From NCBI RefSeq assembly GCF_026262505.1, contig NC_067206.1, positions 8,800,268 through 8,864,267 on the forward strand: 64,000 nt of DNA, given 5' to 3'. How positions within the stretch are numbered: the first letter of the stretch is position 1; each line of letters starts with the position of its first letter. The translations under genes and the position numbers were made by a program. Below are positions 63,630-64,000 of this stretch, one piece after another. The notes under the pieces are model-generated. The model saw nothing but the letters and a program-made list of their open reading frames with translations. It did no database searches and was not told the DNA's origin. The stretch comes from Trichomonas vaginalis G3 (lineage: Eukaryota; Parabasalia; Trichomonadida; Trichomonadidae).

Positions 63630-64000
63630 ATGGTAGCTTGGGCAGCTTTAGGCGCAATGGGAACAAAAGCATTAGCATTTGGAGCAAAAGCACTTGGAGC
63701 TTATGACGCAGTAAATAAAATGAGTGGAGGAAGAGTTTCGAAGACATTAGATGCAAATAAAGGAAAGATTGGAGGCTGGGTTGCAAAGAAGTTAAGATTA
63801 AATAAAATAGGACTCATAAATAAAGCATCCAATTTGGTTGCGACTGAGTCAGAAAATGCTTTAGGAAAGGACGATGAGTTTGCAAAACACGCAAAAGACT
63901 TTAATGACCAGATGAAAGGTGAAACAATGCATTTAAATAGAGTCGATGGAACTCTTCCTCCACCAGTAGTTCTTCCGTATGGTCCCTATGGAATGTATGG
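63630..64000 (+). CDS. Amphipathic minor virion protein, cut by the window edge
   Basis: MVAWAALGAMGTKALAFGAK and ALGAYDAVNKMSGGRVSKTL: an Ala/Gly-rich amphipathic start like 37154-37555, a basic segment (AKKLRLNKIG), and PPPVVLPYGPYGMYG at the edge. Open to base 64000, so the 3' end is outside. pVI-like role inferred. Confidence 0.45.
   Translation, partial: MVAWAALGAMGTKALAFGAKALGAYDAVNKMSGGRVSKTLDANKGKIGGWVAKKLRLNKIGLINKASNLVATESENALGKDDEFAKHAKDFNDQMKGETMHLNRVDGTLPPPVVLPYGPYGMY

Larger units (their letters stand above)
17670..64000. mobile_element. Composite Polinton/Maverick region, right end outside the window
   Basis: The gene set is diagnostic of Polintons: protein-primed-type DNA polymerase B, rve integrase, A32-like packaging ATPase and double-jelly-roll capsid protein, with an SF3 helicase and many small virion-type genes. 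Block A (17.99-28.5 kb) and block C (46.7-64.0 kb) look largely whole; block B (33.3-46.7 kb) is clearly broken. About a dozen breaks overall by my estimate. Duplicate copies of polymerase, integrase, ATPase, capsid and fibre genes mean two or three elements are nested or adjacent. I did not find the adenain-type protease. The left boundary is approximate; no terminal inverted repeat partner is visible inside the window. Confidence 0.85.

Noticed and set aside
17993-64000. Adenain-type maturation protease expected in Polintons
   Set aside because: I looked for a His...Asp/Glu...Cys arrangement among the unassigned proteins and found none convincing; it may be diverged or lie outside the window.

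Overview
The window looks like nuclear DNA of a parabasalid protist (Trichomonas/Tritrichomonas type). Positions 1-17.9 kb are very AT-rich host DNA with sparse, intronless genes. Four host starts have a TCATT initiator-like motif 3-37 bases upstream of the ATG, matching the parabasalid Inr (TCA+1 Y T/A). A BTB-like gene and a broken relative carry C-terminal discoidin-like domains, a family expanded in these organisms. Positions ~17.9-64.0 kb hold a compact, less AT-rich block of virus-like genes of the Polinton/Maverick class, which runs off the right edge.

Host part. A BTB/discoidin-like gene (555-1850, minus), the queuine tRNA-ribosyltransferase catalytic subunit (8406-9599, plus), a trans-2-enoyl-CoA reductase/steroid reductase family gene (10348-11202, minus), a broken discoidin-domain gene (~11.7-12.4 kb) and an unrecognised 162-residue gene (13087-13575, minus). 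Between the first two lies a fold-back structure with ~425-bp inverted arms (2347-2770 and 7109-7533), with a 4.15-kb TIR-bounded, gene-less DNA transposon (2842-6996, TA target site) in its centre. That transposon carries several satellite arrays. From 13.6 to 17.9 kb there are no clear genes but many palindromes, including a perfect T-shaped three-way junction at 17208-17269.

Polinton part. Block A (17.99-28.5 kb) has a coiled-coil protein, a major capsid protein, a second structural protein, an SF3 helicase and a packaging ATPase. Block B (33.3-46.7 kb) is decayed, with broken copies of the polymerase, integrase and major capsid genes, plus intact fibre, pVI-like and other small virion-type genes. 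Block C (46.7-64.0 kb) has a large DNA polymerase B, an rve integrase, a giant fibre, a second packaging ATPase and more structural genes. Several families occur two to four times, so at least two and probably three elements are nested, tandem or recombined. I estimate a dozen or so breaks overall, mostly in block B. The rest reads open, which suggests young or recently active copies.

Between the core blocks lie two accessory zones (28.5-33.3 and 50.6-55.0 kb) built from small gene cassettes: KilA-N proteins, a GIY-YIG protein and an unrecognised ~300-residue protein present twice. The cassettes are bounded by recurring palindromes (core GGTGAGATCTCACC, and GC-rich stems centred on GGAATTCC). 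Related hairpin repeats also sit inside coding sequences, notably in the same loop of three different KilA-N genes. This palindrome-bounded cassette system is the most unusual thing in the window.
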